DNA from: Planctomycetota bacterium
GTDB lineage: Bacteria; Planctomycetota; Planctomycetia; Pirellulales; UBA1268
Assembly: GCA_003669255.1 (NCBI GenBank)
Contig: QWPO01000024.1
Location: forward strand, 1 to 9,631
DNA length: 9,631 nt
Direction of reading: 5' to 3'
In this document: positions 1 through 6,819 of the stretch, piece after piece
Numbering within the stretch: position 1 is the stretch's first letter
Layout: each line of letters opens with the position of its first letter
Position numbers and translations under genes: made by a program
The notes under the pieces: generated by a model
Databases searched by the model: none
What the model was told of the DNA's origin: nothing
What the model saw: the letters and a program-made list of their open reading frames with translations, nothing else

Positions 1-119
1 AAGAGGTCGAGCGAATGGGCTGCCGCGATGCAATCGACTTCAAGGGAGTAGCTCATCCCAGTCTCTTCTAGATTTTGGCGAAACACGCCATCAATCAAAC
101 CCACAGTCGGAAAGTTCTG
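1..119 (-). pseudogene. 5'-truncated fragment of a phosphoenolpyruvate-hydrolase-like TIM-barrel protein (PF09370-like)
   Basis: Reading the minus strand from 119 to the left edge gives an open frame with NFPTVGLIDG, then VFRQNLEETGMSYSLEV and an alanine/histidine-rich helix (IAAAHSLDL). As I remember the family, these match the conserved middle of PEP-hydrolase-like TIM-barrel proteins (PF09370; also fused to Tm-1-like proteins), where QNFPTVGLIDG is followed by FRxNLEETGMGY. Those proteins are about 270-280 residues, and the part before this motif would normally be over 100 residues. Here that part is missing and IS91-derived DNA lies immediately upstream, so the gene is truncated at its 5' side. 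The frame stays open upstream into the transposon but I see no family resemblance there beyond about residue FAIQ. The 3' end is outside the window. There is no visible start codon or ribosome binding site, so it is probably not expressed in this form. Family identification is from motif memory, not a search. Confidence 0.6.
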
Positions 120-157
120 TATTGCGAAGGATAGCCCGGTCAATGGCACTTCGCCAA
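118..157 (-). other. Possible IS91 right end (oriIS-like hairpin next to GAAC)
   Basis: On the plus strand gcgaag (124-129) pairs with cttcgc (149-154). The stem extends by two T-A pairs if one C (155) is bulged, and there is an inner gcc/ggc stem (134-136 with 145-147). On the minus strand the hairpin lies downstream of the transposase gene and is followed six bases later by GAAC (114-117). IS91-family elements are known to carry a short hairpin near the right (oriIS) end and to insert next to GAAC or CAAG. The start of recognisable host coding sequence coincides with this GAAC. Treating this as the element's right terminus is an inference. Confidence 0.4.
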
Positions 158-216
158 CGGTCTTCCGGCTGATGAGCGACTCGTGAGTCTCGGGAGGAGC
201 GGGCCCGGGCGTCCGG

Positions 217-247
217 AGCGGGTTTCTCGAAACGCCCCGCACCCGCT
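217..247 (-). repeat. Small inverted repeat in the IS91 3' noncoding region
   Basis: agcgggt at 217-223 is perfectly complementary to acccgct at 241-247. A second, overlapping short stem (gtttc 222-226 with gaaac 229-233) lies in the loop. It sits about 80 bases downstream of the IS91 transposase stop codon. It could act as a transcription stop or be part of the element's structured end, but it lacks a clear U-tract in the minus direction, so the role is uncertain. The rest of 158-329 shows no gene I can support. Confidence 0.25.
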
Positions 248-329
248 TTGTTGGCGTTTTTCTCGCGTCGGCGCAGACCGCGTCCCAGTTCGCAGTTTCC
301 CGACATGCGCAGGTCGCGTCCGCCGCCGC

Positions 330-1021
330 TCAGAGGCTGTGGATGTCAATCGCGGGCAGGTCGTCCGGTGAAGCTTGGAAGACTGCCCAGTCGTCGTGGA
401 CTTGCACGAGCTCGCCCCAGTCAGTGGGCGGGCCACGAGCGGGCGACACCGGCGGCGGTTCGAACGGTTCGCCGAGGTGTGTCAGGATCTTCCGGATCGG
501 CCCCGGGTCGGTGATGAAGGCGATGAGCCGGATGTCACCGCCACACGCTGGGCACGCAAGCGGAAACTCCTCCCCCACCCGGGCCATCAGTTTCGCCCAG
601 GCCATTCGCGAGGTGTCGTGCGAGCGGGGCTTTGCATGAGTGTCGCAGCAGCCTTCCACGGCATGTCCGCCGACAGCCCCGCCGGCGGCCTGCCCGCCGG
701 TGGCGGCGTCGCCGCGCTTGCCAATATTCCCGATCGCCAGCGACGTGACGGCTTTCCGCAGCCGGTGATTCGGCGCGAATACTCCGTGATAGCGATGCCG
801 GTGCTTCCGCGGCGGCGGGACGAGATCGGCGAGCCGGTCGAGGAACTCAAACGGCGAGAGCCCGACGACGCCGCTCACCCCTGGTCGCGTGGACTTTCGG
901 CCGCGGCCGGGGCCGACCCAGTTGGCGGCTTTATGCCGTGGAAGCGAGTATCGCACGCGCGTGATGCGGCCGCTCGCGTCGCGGATCACGGAGAGCCGCT
1001 CGAGCGCAAAGGGCGGCCGGG
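330..1021 (-). pseudogene. IS91-family transposase, C-terminal part (separated by IS66 insertion)
   Basis: This is the C-terminal part of a Y2/HUH-type IS91 transposase. After the insertion point the frame begins PPFALERLSVI, continues with RVRYSLPRH and FEFLDRLADLVPPPRKHRHRYHGVFAPNHRLR, which is the end of the catalytic core. It then reaches a tail with a CPxCGGDIRLIAFI zinc-ribbon-like pair and the ending PAIDIHSL, all familiar from this family. The stop is TGA at 330-332. The matching N-terminal part lies at 3666-4466, and between them is a complete IS66 element. Joining base 3666 to base 1013 (minus strand) restores one frame: 267 codons from the N side plus 227 codons here. A GTG at 1029-1031 could formally start this fragment, but its first codons come from the IS66 end, so it is an artefact. 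The conserved tyrosine is on the other fragment, so this piece cannot act alone. Confidence 0.85.
1014..1021. repeat. 8-bp target-site duplication, left copy (cggccggg)
   Basis: cggccggg at 1014-1021 is identical to 3666-3673. The two copies directly flank the IS66 element. IS66-family elements are known to make 8-bp duplications. In the uninterrupted gene this octamer encodes part of the conserved ARPP stretch of the IS91 transposase. Confidence 0.85.
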
Positions 1022-1042
1022 GTGTGCGCACACCACAGCCAT
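1022..1042 (+). repeat. IS66 terminal inverted repeat, tnpC-side end
   Basis: tgtgcgcacaccacagcca (1023-1041) matches the reverse complement of 3647-3665 (tgagcgcccaccacaacca) at 16 of 19 positions. This end overlaps a perfect 14-bp palindrome, ggtgtgcgcacacc (1021-1034). The octamer ggtgtgcg (1021-1028) recurs directly at 1045-1052, possibly additional transposase-binding sequence. Confidence 0.75.
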
Positions 1043-1079
1043 GGGGTGTGCGGAGCAGATGGTGCCGATCAGGGCCTGA

Positions 1080-2846
1080 TCAGCCAGTGCGGGCGATGCG
1101 TCGCCGGGCTCGCTTGACCGCCTTGGCATCGGCCCTTGAGCGTCGCTCCTCCTGGCGATAGATGCGGATCGCCTCGGGGTGCGACTGCTTCCAGATGTCG
1201 GGCCGCAAGTGGTCGTAGTTCTTCTCGCCGCCCAGCAGCCTGTCGAGTACGTCCTTCACGTACAGGAAGACATCGAGGTCGTTCCGCGCCGCGCTGCTCA
1301 CGAGCGACATCAGATCGGCAGCTCGGTAGCCCGCCGCGACGCTGCCGATGAACATCCAGTTTTTTCGGCCCAGGGCCACCTGCTTTATCAGTTGCTCGGT
1401 CTCATTGTTGTCGATCGGCAGCAGGCCGTCGTCGAGGTAGACGAGCAGGTGCTCGAACTGGTTTCGCAGGTACGTCAGCGCCTGCCCGAAGAGCTCCTTC
1501 GGCATCACGTTTGAGACTGCATCGCTTGCCAGGTAATCGCGCATCCGCGCCCAGATCGGCCGGGCCTCGACATGACGGAGCTGCTGCCGCTCCGCCGCAG
1601 GGAGCGGCTTCGCCCGGTCCTCGATGTCATAGAGCTCCTGGAACATCTCCAAGAGCATGGCCGCATGCACCGGATGGCTGGCCCGTGAGTCAAAAACTTT
1701 CCGCCGCGCATGCGCCACGCAGGCCGCGCGGATGATCCTTCCGTCGCTCTTGGTGCGCACGGCCTCGTAGCCCGAGTAGCAGTCGGCCATCAGGCTGCCC
1801 GCGAAGCCGTCCAGGAACAGATCCGGACCGTCCCGATGGCGGCTGACCGTGAAGTCGAACACGTTAATCGGTGACGTGATGCTGCGATACACCCACATCC
1901 GCGCCGTGATGCTGCCGCGCAGCTCCGCCTGCGCAGCCGCGATCACCTCGCGGGCACGGGCGGCTTTCGGGTCATCTGCATCGAGCGGCGGCGGGGTGTC
2001 CTTCACGACGAGCGTCACCGTCGTGTCGTCGGTGCCGATGATCGGTCCCGCCCGCACCACCTCCCGGAGGTGCGCGCTCAGGGGCCGAATGAGATGGGCG
2101 GCCGCTTCCAGAACGTTCAGGAGCGTGCTCCTGGACGGCGTCCAGCCGCACGACGCGAACATGTCTTGCTGGCGATACACCGGAACGTGATAGGCGTATT
2201 TGGCGACCATGATCTCGGCCGCCACGCTCGTGTCGTACCGATTGCCTTCCACCAGGCCGACTGGCCGAGGTGCCTCGACCACGCCGCACTCGGAAGCCTT
2301 CGGGCAGGCGAGCTTCGGGATGCCGGTCCGCCGCACCACAAGCTTGGGCGGAACGACTTCGAGGGTCTCCTGCCAGTCGTAGCCGATCACCTGCCGCTCG
2401 CCGTGCGTCGCACAGGTCTTTTGGTGCTCGGGCACGTCGAGCTTGACCTCGTACCGCGGCAGGTGGGCCGGGAGCTGCTCGTTGCGGGCCTTTTCCGTGG
2501 CCTGCCTCCGCCGCTCGTAGCCCGCGATCGTCTCCAAGGCGGCATCGGCGATCCCCTCGGCCGCATCGACCACTTCCGGCGTGTCGTCGAAGTCCAGCAC
2601 GAACTGCTTCGGATCAGGAAGGTATCGCCCGATCTTCTTGCGGAAGGCAAGTTGCAGGGCGATGTCACGCTCCTTCTCGAGCTTCGCGATCTCGATCCGC
2701 TGCTCCTCGATCTTGTCGTGCTGTCGCTTGATGACGCTCTCTTGCGAGGTGATCGCTCGATCCTGGGCTACAGCCACGAGAGCCTGCTCGCGGAGCATCG
2801 CGTGGCACGCAGCAAGATCGTTCGGAAACGCCAGTTCCTTCGTCAT
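1080..2846 (-). CDS. tnpC: IS66-family transposase TnpC (DDE catalytic subunit)
   Basis: This is the DDE-type transposase of the IS66 element, which cuts and joins the element's ends. With the start at 2846 (MTKELAFPNDLAACHAML) it is 588 residues, a usual IS66 length. Domains in order: a Leu/Glu/Lys-rich coiled coil (about residues 15-65); the KKIGRYLPDPKQF segment before the acidic linker (about 69-90); a CxxH...C...C zinc-binding region (C145, H148, C181, C187); then the catalytic core. Likely acidic residues are the Asp pair in GTDDT (273/274), Asp355 in ADCYSGYE and Glu482 in IDNNETEQ, followed by the family signature GRKNWMF (493-499). The frame is open further upstream (ATG at 2886-2888, TTG at 2898-2900). 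I chose 2846 because homologues begin near the xDLAACH motif, but the longer ATG start is possible. It lies 62 bases after tnpB and is probably translated from the same transcript. Confidence 0.92.
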   Translation of the reverse strand: MTKELAFPNDLAACHAMLREQALVAVAQDRAITSQESVIKRQHDKIEEQRIEIAKLEKERDIALQLAFRKKIGRYLPDPKQFVLDFDDTPEVVDAAEGIADAALETIAGYERRRQATEKARNEQLPAHLPRYEVKLDVPEHQKTCATHGERQVIGYDWQETLEVVPPKLVVRRTGIPKLACPKASECGVVEAPRPVGLVEGNRYDTSVAAEIMVAKYAYHVPVYRQQDMFASCGWTPSRSTLLNVLEAAAHLIRPLSAHLREVVRAGPIIGTDDTTVTLVVKDTPPPLDADDPKAARAREVIAAAQAELRGSITARMWVYRSITSPINVFDFTVSRHRDGPDLFLDGFAGSLMADCYSGYEAVRTKSDGRIIRAACVAHARRKVFDSRASHPVHAAMLLEMFQELYDIEDRAKPLPAAERQQLRHVEARPIWARMRDYLASDAVSNVMPKELFGQALTYLRNQFEHLLVYLDDGLLPIDNNETEQLIKQVALGRKNWMFIGSVAAGYRAADLMSLVSSAARNDLDVFLYVKDVLDRLLGGEKNYDHLRPDIWKQSHPEAIRIYRQEERRSRADAKAVKRARRRIARTG

Positions 2847-2908
2847 GCCCGCAACATAAACACCTTCTTTCCAGAGCGCAAGCGCCATTTTGGCAGGCAA
2901 GAGATTTT

Positions 2909-3265
2909 TCAGGCGAGGGCGCGGTGGTATCGCTTGCGCCTCCGCGCCGTCGCCAGCCGTACGCCGCCCAGGATCATCGCCAGTTGTGTTGGGTCGATCC
3001 GTACGCGCTCTTCACCGGCGCGAGACGGCACCGTTTCGAACGTGCCTTCCTCGAGCCGCTTGTACCAGAGCACGTACCCGTCGCCGTCCCACCACAGCGC
3101 CTTGATGCGATCCCGCCGCTTGTTGACGAACAGGAACAGGCTGCCGTCGGCGGGATCGCCACCGAACGAGCCCCGGATGATCCCCGAGAGCCCGTCGAAG
3201 CTCTTCCGCATGTCGGTGGCGCCGGAGTGGAGATAGATCGTCGGAGGCGGCGCGATGCTCAGCAT
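2909..3265 (-). CDS. tnpB: IS66-family accessory protein TnpB (IS66 Orf2-like)
   Basis: This 118-residue protein is full length for the IS66 Orf2/TnpB family. It carries the family pattern almost in full: IYLHSGATDMRKSFDGL (about residues 10-26), DPADGSLFLFVNKRRDRIK (37-55) and ALWWDGDGYVLWYKRLEEG (56-74). The biochemical role is not established, but it is required for IS66 transposition in studied members. Its ATG overlaps the end of tnpA by 7 bases (ATGCTGA), indicating translational coupling. The tail is rich in Arg/Lys (TARRRKRYHRA). Nothing is missing or broken. Confidence 0.92.
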   Translation of the reverse strand: MLSIAPPPTIYLHSGATDMRKSFDGLSGIIRGSFGGDPADGSLFLFVNKRRDRIKALWWDGDGYVLWYKRLEEGTFETVPSRAGEERVRIDPTQLAMILGGVRLATARRRKRYHRALA

Positions 3266-3582
3266 GGGTGCGCCACCCTTGCCGCAGCCTCGATCGCGAC
3301 GCGAACGAGATCCGGCCGGTCCTCGGGGATGTCGAGCACCGCCCCGGCCGGGAAGCGGAGCGTGACGGACCGACCGCCGATGATTTCAACCGACTTGAAC
3401 GTCGCCGGGGCCACCTGCGGCGACGCATCCCCGCCAGCACACTTCCGCCGCCAGTACCCGAACGTCGGCACCGACACCCGCTCACGGGCACAGAACCGAG
3501 CCACGGTCAGCCCCGATTTCTCAAAGCGCCGCAGCCGCCGATGCCACTCCGCAAACTTCCGCCGATCTCCCTGCCGCGCCAT
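3259..3582 (-). CDS. tnpA: IS66-family accessory protein TnpA (helix-turn-helix)
   Basis: The first gene of the IS66 operon encodes 107 residues starting MARQGDRRKFAEWHRRL. Residues about 14-45 form a helix-turn-helix typical of IS66 TnpA (LRRFEKSGLTVARFCARE then VPTFGYWRRK). A short linker and a basic/hydrophobic half follow (SVTLRFPAGAVLDIPEDRPD). The frame is open upstream to an ATG at 3616-3618, but an excellent ribosome binding site AAAGGAG lies 7 bases before the ATG at 3580-3582, so that start was chosen. It is presumed to bind DNA, perhaps the element ends or its own promoter, and is needed for transposition in characterised IS66 members. It overlaps tnpB by 7 bases. Confidence 0.9.
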   Translation of the reverse strand: MARQGDRRKFAEWHRRLRRFEKSGLTVARFCARERVSVPTFGYWRRKCAGGDASPQVAPATFKSVEIIGGRSVTLRFPAGAVLDIPEDRPDLVRVAIEAAARVAHPC

Positions 3583-3589
3583 GGCCAGA

Positions 3590-3596
3590 CTCCTTT
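3590..3596 (-). promoter_or_regulatory. Ribosome binding site of IS66 tnpA
   Basis: The minus strand reads AAAGGAG at 3596-3590, seven bases before the ATG at 3582. It is the strongest Shine-Dalgarno match in the IS66 operon and decides the tnpA start in favour of 3582 over the upstream ATG at 3618. Confidence 0.75.
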
Positions 3597-3645
3597 GAAA
3601 CGGGATGAAAAAGGTCAACCCGCCAGGCTATCTGGGACGTCAAGA

Positions 3646-3665
3646 TTGGTTGTGGTGGGCGCTCA
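3646..3665 (-). repeat. IS66 terminal inverted repeat, tnpA-side end
   Basis: Read inward on the minus strand from 3665: tgagcgcccaccacaacca. It matches the other end (1023-1041) at 16 of 19 positions. It supplies the TGA at 3663-3665 that terminates the interrupted IS91 transposase frame. Confidence 0.75.
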
Positions 3666-4466
3666 CGGCCGGGCGCAATACCGCAGAAGGTGTTCCAAGC
3701 TCTGAAAGTAGCTCGGCACATCGCGGTCGATGAGCGCGATCCGCACACTCGCATCGATGGAAAACCCACTGTTCTCCCAGGCGAGCATGGCGGCAGCCGC
3801 AGAAGCGTCGAGCAGGTGAGCGAGCCTGAACCAGCGGATCACGCGGCGGCGTACTCGCTCGGTGAGCACGGCCAGGTGGACTTGAGTGATCGGGCGGACG
3901 GGCAGAAACGCCGGTGGGCCGTCGCCGCCTGCTCCGTCAGCAGCCGGCATGAAGACGCCGTCGGTTGCACACACGTGCAGGTGCACGTGCTGGTTGAGCG
4001 CCGAGCCGAAGCGGTGCAGGAACGAGACGGCGCCGAGCCGCGGGCGGACGGCGGGCGCGGGCGAGTCACTCCTGACGCCTGCCGCAACGCACAGCAGTCG
4101 CTCGATCTCAGCAAGGAAGATTCTCGTGACGGCTGCGACAGCGTTGGGTCGGTCGGCGAGCATGCCGCGCAATCGCTTCGGCACGGAAATAACCCACTGC
4201 CGCACGGGTATCGGCGAGATGACGTGATCGGCGAGATGGGCTGCGGTCTGGGCCATGTGCCTGCCGTTGCAGGAGGGGCAGACGCCCCGTCCCTTGCAAG
4301 AGAACGCGACGACGAGGCCCCGGCCGCAGCCCGTGCACAGGGCACGGCCAAATCCGAAGCAGAGCAGCCCGCACTGGAGATAGCCGCGGAGTTCATCCTC
4401 GACGTGGCCCGGCACGGGCCGCTCGGCGCGGTCACGCCGCTCGAGCCAACTCTCGAGGTTCTCCGG
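3663..4466 (-). pseudogene. IS91-family transposase, N-terminal and catalytic part (interrupted and 5'-truncated)
   Basis: This is the larger part of the IS91 transposase split by IS66. From about 4466 it reads PENLESWLERRD, then a cysteine-rich zinc-binding region (CGLLCFGF, CTGC, FSCKGRGVCPSCNGRHMAQ). Next are VRQWVISVPKRLRGML and the HUH motif in NQHVHLHVCATDGVF, and finally the GFSIDASVRI...LLRYCARP segment with the probable nucleophilic tyrosine (codon 3678-3680). The IS66 insertion falls four codons after that tyrosine and supplies a TGA at 3663. Homologues start roughly 15-35 residues further upstream, with a YRP..TVLYR-like lead. Here that lead is replaced by NIPSNAP sequence in another frame, so a start at 4670 would only add out-of-frame NIPSNAP codons. 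No credible start codon or ribosome binding site remains. In a single-stranded rolling-circle element this damage should abolish transposase activity. Confidence 0.82.
3666..3673. repeat. 8-bp target-site duplication, right copy (cggccggg)
   Basis: Identical to 1014-1021 and directly abutting the IS66 end. One copy is needed to rebuild the IS91 transposase frame, so the duplication arose on IS66 insertion. Confidence 0.85.
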
Positions 4467-4467
4467 T

Positions 4468-4695
4468 GCCGACTGGAACCAAGTAGGCGAGGTTCGTGGC
4501 CCCGTGCTTGGCCAGAACGTCTTGCTGGTGCTGGCGGAACCACTCGTGAACCTGCTCGAGTTTTCCGGGATTGGCTGTGATGACCTGAAGGTCGTAGAAG
4601 GGCTTTGCATCGGGTGGGACAAGTTCAGCGACAGCATCGGCGGCGCAGAGCGTGCCCGAGAACGCGGCAACGAGGGCGAGCAGGAAGACGGGCAT
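4468..4695 (-). pseudogene. NIPSNAP-family secreted protein, N-terminal fragment
   Basis: From ATG at 4693-4695 the frame gives a signal peptide (MPVFLLALVAAFSGTLCAAD, probable cleavage after about residue 18-19). It then gives FYDLQVITANPGKLEQVHEWFRQH and AKHGATNLAYLVPVG. This is the start of a NIPSNAP-type dimeric alpha/beta-barrel domain, in which YELRxYxxxPGKLdaLhaRFRdH and KHGMTNvGYWVPV are characteristic. Recognisable sequence ends at about residue 76 (base 4468), where IS91 transposase homology starts in a different frame. The literal frame runs on to 4432 through transposon DNA. A complete protein would need at least one to two further NIPSNAP repeats or about 40-170 more residues. 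A GAGG-like ribosome binding site lies about 8 bases before the ATG. The gene follows the PEP-CTERM gene by 72 bases on the same strand. The function of bacterial NIPSNAP proteins is not settled. Confidence 0.65.
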
Positions 4696-4767
4696 GGGCG
4701 GCCTCGTTCTAGGGCGGATAAAGATATCTGGCGTGCCCGGATTGTTGGCGAGGGGGAGCGTGATTGG

Positions 4768-6774
4768 CTAGGCCGCCCGCTTCCGCCTCACTGCTACCAA
4801 GGCCGCGATGCCAGCCCCGATGCTCACGAACCCCAGCGTCGAGGGCTCAGGCACAGCGGCGATGCTTCCAGCCGGCGCGTTGTAGGGGCCGGTGTCGAAC
4901 AGGCCGGTCGACACGAAGTCTGCCATGTCGAGGATGTCTGCGAATCCGTCGTAGTTGAAGTCTCCCTCGGCCCACGTCGCAGTCAGGCCAGAGTTAAACT
5001 TCCCGCTATCGATGAAGTTGGCCACGTCGAGAATATCGATCACCCAGTCGAGATTCGTATCGCCCGTCGCCGCGTATCCAAACATCACAGAGCCGTCGCC
5101 GTTACCGAGCCAGCCCACCGCCCGCGGAATGCCTGAGGCCACATCAGTCAACGCCGCGCTCGACGTAATGCCGCTCGTGCCGTTCCACGAGCCGTCGCCC
5201 AGGCCTACCACGATCGCCGTCACAAGAGCAGCGGGGGTCAGGCCTTGTGCAACCGTGACCATGCCGGTGCCGACGTCCACGAGACCGCCGGCGTTGGGGT
5301 TTAGACCACCGACGGTTACTTGCAGGCCGGGCGTTAAGGACAGAACACCGGCGGCCAAGGGTGAAATCGTGCTGGCTGACAGAGCGGAAGCGTGGGCGAG
5401 TTGGACGGTGCCTTGTTGGATCGTCGTGGGGCCGGTGAGGGTGTTGCTCGCGTCGAACACCAGCGTGCCGCCGCCGGTCTTGACCACCTGCGTCGAGCCG
5501 GACAGCAGCGGATAGCCAGCCTGCGACTGGGTGCGGGTCTCGGTGGCCGCCACCGGAATCACGATGCCACCGACGGTGACCGGGGCGGCGTCACCGATGA
5601 CGGTCGCAGGCGCGAACTCGATGTAGTCAACCTGGACGGAGTCGGTCGCTTGCGGCGCATACATCAGGTCGTTGCCCAGGTTGATCGCGACCTGCGGCTG
5701 GTTCCACTCGGAAACACCGGCCAGGTTGATCGTGGCAACGACGGGGTTGCCGTAGCTGGCAGGATAGACGGCGGACTGCGCGAAGCCCGGCGCGTAGCCG
5801 GTCCAGCCGTTGTGGTAGAACCCGACGCCCGTAATCTGAACCGGCTGCAGTGCAGCGTCGGAGTTCTGGATCATCTTCGCGTTGTAGACCGAGTAGACGT
5901 TGGGATTGATGTTCTGGAACGAGGGCTCGATGGAAATGCTGCTATTGGTGGTCTGGGTACCGGCGCTGAGCACGCCGTCGGCGACACCCGTGATCGTGCT
6001 GTTTGGTCCAGGGCTCATGCCCTGCGTGTCGCCGTCGTAGGGGAAGTCGAAGCGGAAGGTTTCACGAAGGCGGACGAAATCGAGCGCGAAGGTGTTGCCT
6101 GCCGACGCACCGTTGAAACCGAACCCGATTTGATTCACGGTGCCGGTCCACCCGAGGTTCGGCGTCACGCTCTGATTGACTCCCCAGGTCGCCGAGAGGT
6201 CGACCAGGTCGGAGCGGAATCCGGCGGAGGGGCTTGGGGCGGGAGTCGGAGTCCAGGAAGGGCCGAGCGGGCCGCCGTTATTGGAGTTCGTCAGCACGAC
6301 CCCCGGAGGCGCGACGGCGCCTGCGTAGCGATACCCGATCTCGAGCACACGCAGGACGTTGGGGTCGACGAGGCCGGTGCCATTGAAGGCGAGCGTCAGG
6401 TTCGAACCGGCCCCCGCGGATTGCGTGACGTTCAGCACGCCGCCCGTGACGACGGGCGAGTTGTTGGGGGAAAACCAGCCCTCGGCATCGCCGTCGGCGT
6501 TGAAGTTCCAGACGCGGGCCGGGATCGCAGTGAGCACGTCGCCGAAGGAGAGGCCGACCGTCTTGCTCCAGGCGCCGGCGGCATCGGCTTGGACGCTGCC
6601 GCGCGAGGCGCCGTTGACGAACAGCTACACGTACCCGCTGGCGTTCACTCCGCGGCCCGTGACGGGCACGACCGCACCGGCTGTGGAGACGGGGTCGATG
6701 ACGATTTGGGCGTTCGCCGCAGCGGCGAACGCTGCTGCGCACAAGGCCACGGTGACACAGCCTGAAAGTCTCAC
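4768..6774 (-). pseudogene. PEP-CTERM-anchored secreted protein with dockerin-like repeats, interrupted by an in-frame TAG
   Basis: From a GTG at 6772-6774 the frame encodes a signal peptide (MRLSGCVTVALCAAAFAAAA, cleavage near ANA-Q at 22/23) and the start of a mature domain. TAG at 6625-6627 (codon 50) interrupts it, then the same frame stays open for 618 codons to 4768. Protein sense continues across the TAG (NASGYV, then LFVNGASRGSVQADAAGAW), so this is one gene. The large body resembles carbohydrate-binding/beta-sandwich surface domains (WNFNADGDAEGW near codon 90). Then comes an autotransporter-type beta-strand repeat (KTGGGTLVFDASNTLTGPT, about 5400-5490). Two dockerin-like calcium loops follow (GDTNLDWVIDILDVANF and GDFNYDGFADILDMADF, about 4895-5070). 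The C-terminus is VPEPSTLG, a hydrophobic helix and VRRKRAA (4771-4854), a PEP-CTERM sorting signal processed by an exosortase. Without readthrough only a 49-residue product forms. An internal GTG at 6535-6537 would give a 589-residue protein lacking the signal peptide. Confidence 0.8.
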
Positions 6775-6819
6775 GGTGGAAACCCTTTGGGATGGAAAGG
6801 ACACCGAACCCCCGGGGGT

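Larger units (their letters stand above)
1022..3665 (-). mobile_element. Complete IS66-family insertion sequence
   Basis: This 2644-bp element contains the three genes of a classic IS66 in the order tnpA, tnpB, tnpC on the minus strand. It has imperfect terminal inverted repeats and a perfect 8-bp target duplication. All three frames are intact, so it could be active, and it is clearly younger than the IS91 copy it interrupts. The boundary is ambiguous by one base: placing it at the repeated octamer gives 1022-3665, whereas aligning the repeats pairs 1023 with 3665. No passenger gene is visible; the short gaps are 1022-1079, 2847-2908 and 3583-3665. Confidence 0.88.
118..4466 (-). mobile_element. 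IS91-family element, 5'-truncated, with an IS66 element nested inside
   Basis: This is the full extent of IS91-derived DNA: transposase N-terminal part at 3666-4466, IS66 insertion at 1022-3665, transposase C-terminal part at 330-1021, and the 3' noncoding end down to about 118. IS91 elements move by a rolling-circle mechanism using an HUH transposase and make no target duplication, so ends must be judged from homology. The right end is placed by the hairpin plus GAAC. The left end is placed where transposase homology meets NIPSNAP coding sequence. The usual N-terminal stretch of the transposase and any terIS are absent, so the left side is a truncation rather than a natural terminus. Because both the transposase gene and one end are damaged, the element is very likely immobile on its own. 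Confidence 0.6.

Noticed and set aside
91..306. 71-codon minus-strand frame starting MSGNCELG
   Set aside because: It overlaps the IS91 noncoding end and part of the TIM-barrel fragment in another frame, with no recognisable content.
375..1079. 234-codon open frame on the plus strand
   Set aside because: It is antisense to the IS91 transposase C-terminal part, which has family motifs on the minus strand.
2070..3236. 388-codon open frame on the plus strand
   Set aside because: It is antisense to tnpC and tnpB, both of which have complete and unmistakable IS66 signatures.
4467..4670. Upstream extension of the IS91 transposase frame to a start at 4670
   Set aside because: Those codons are NIPSNAP coding sequence read out of frame and do not resemble a transposase N-terminus.
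6625..6627. TAG read as pyrrolysine
   Set aside because: No support in the window; pyrrolysine is restricted to particular methylamine-using and some other lineages. A nonsense mutation, error or suppression is simpler.
5392..6765. 457-codon open frame on the plus strand
   Set aside because: It is antisense to the PEP-CTERM gene and has a shadow-type composition with no recognisable domain.
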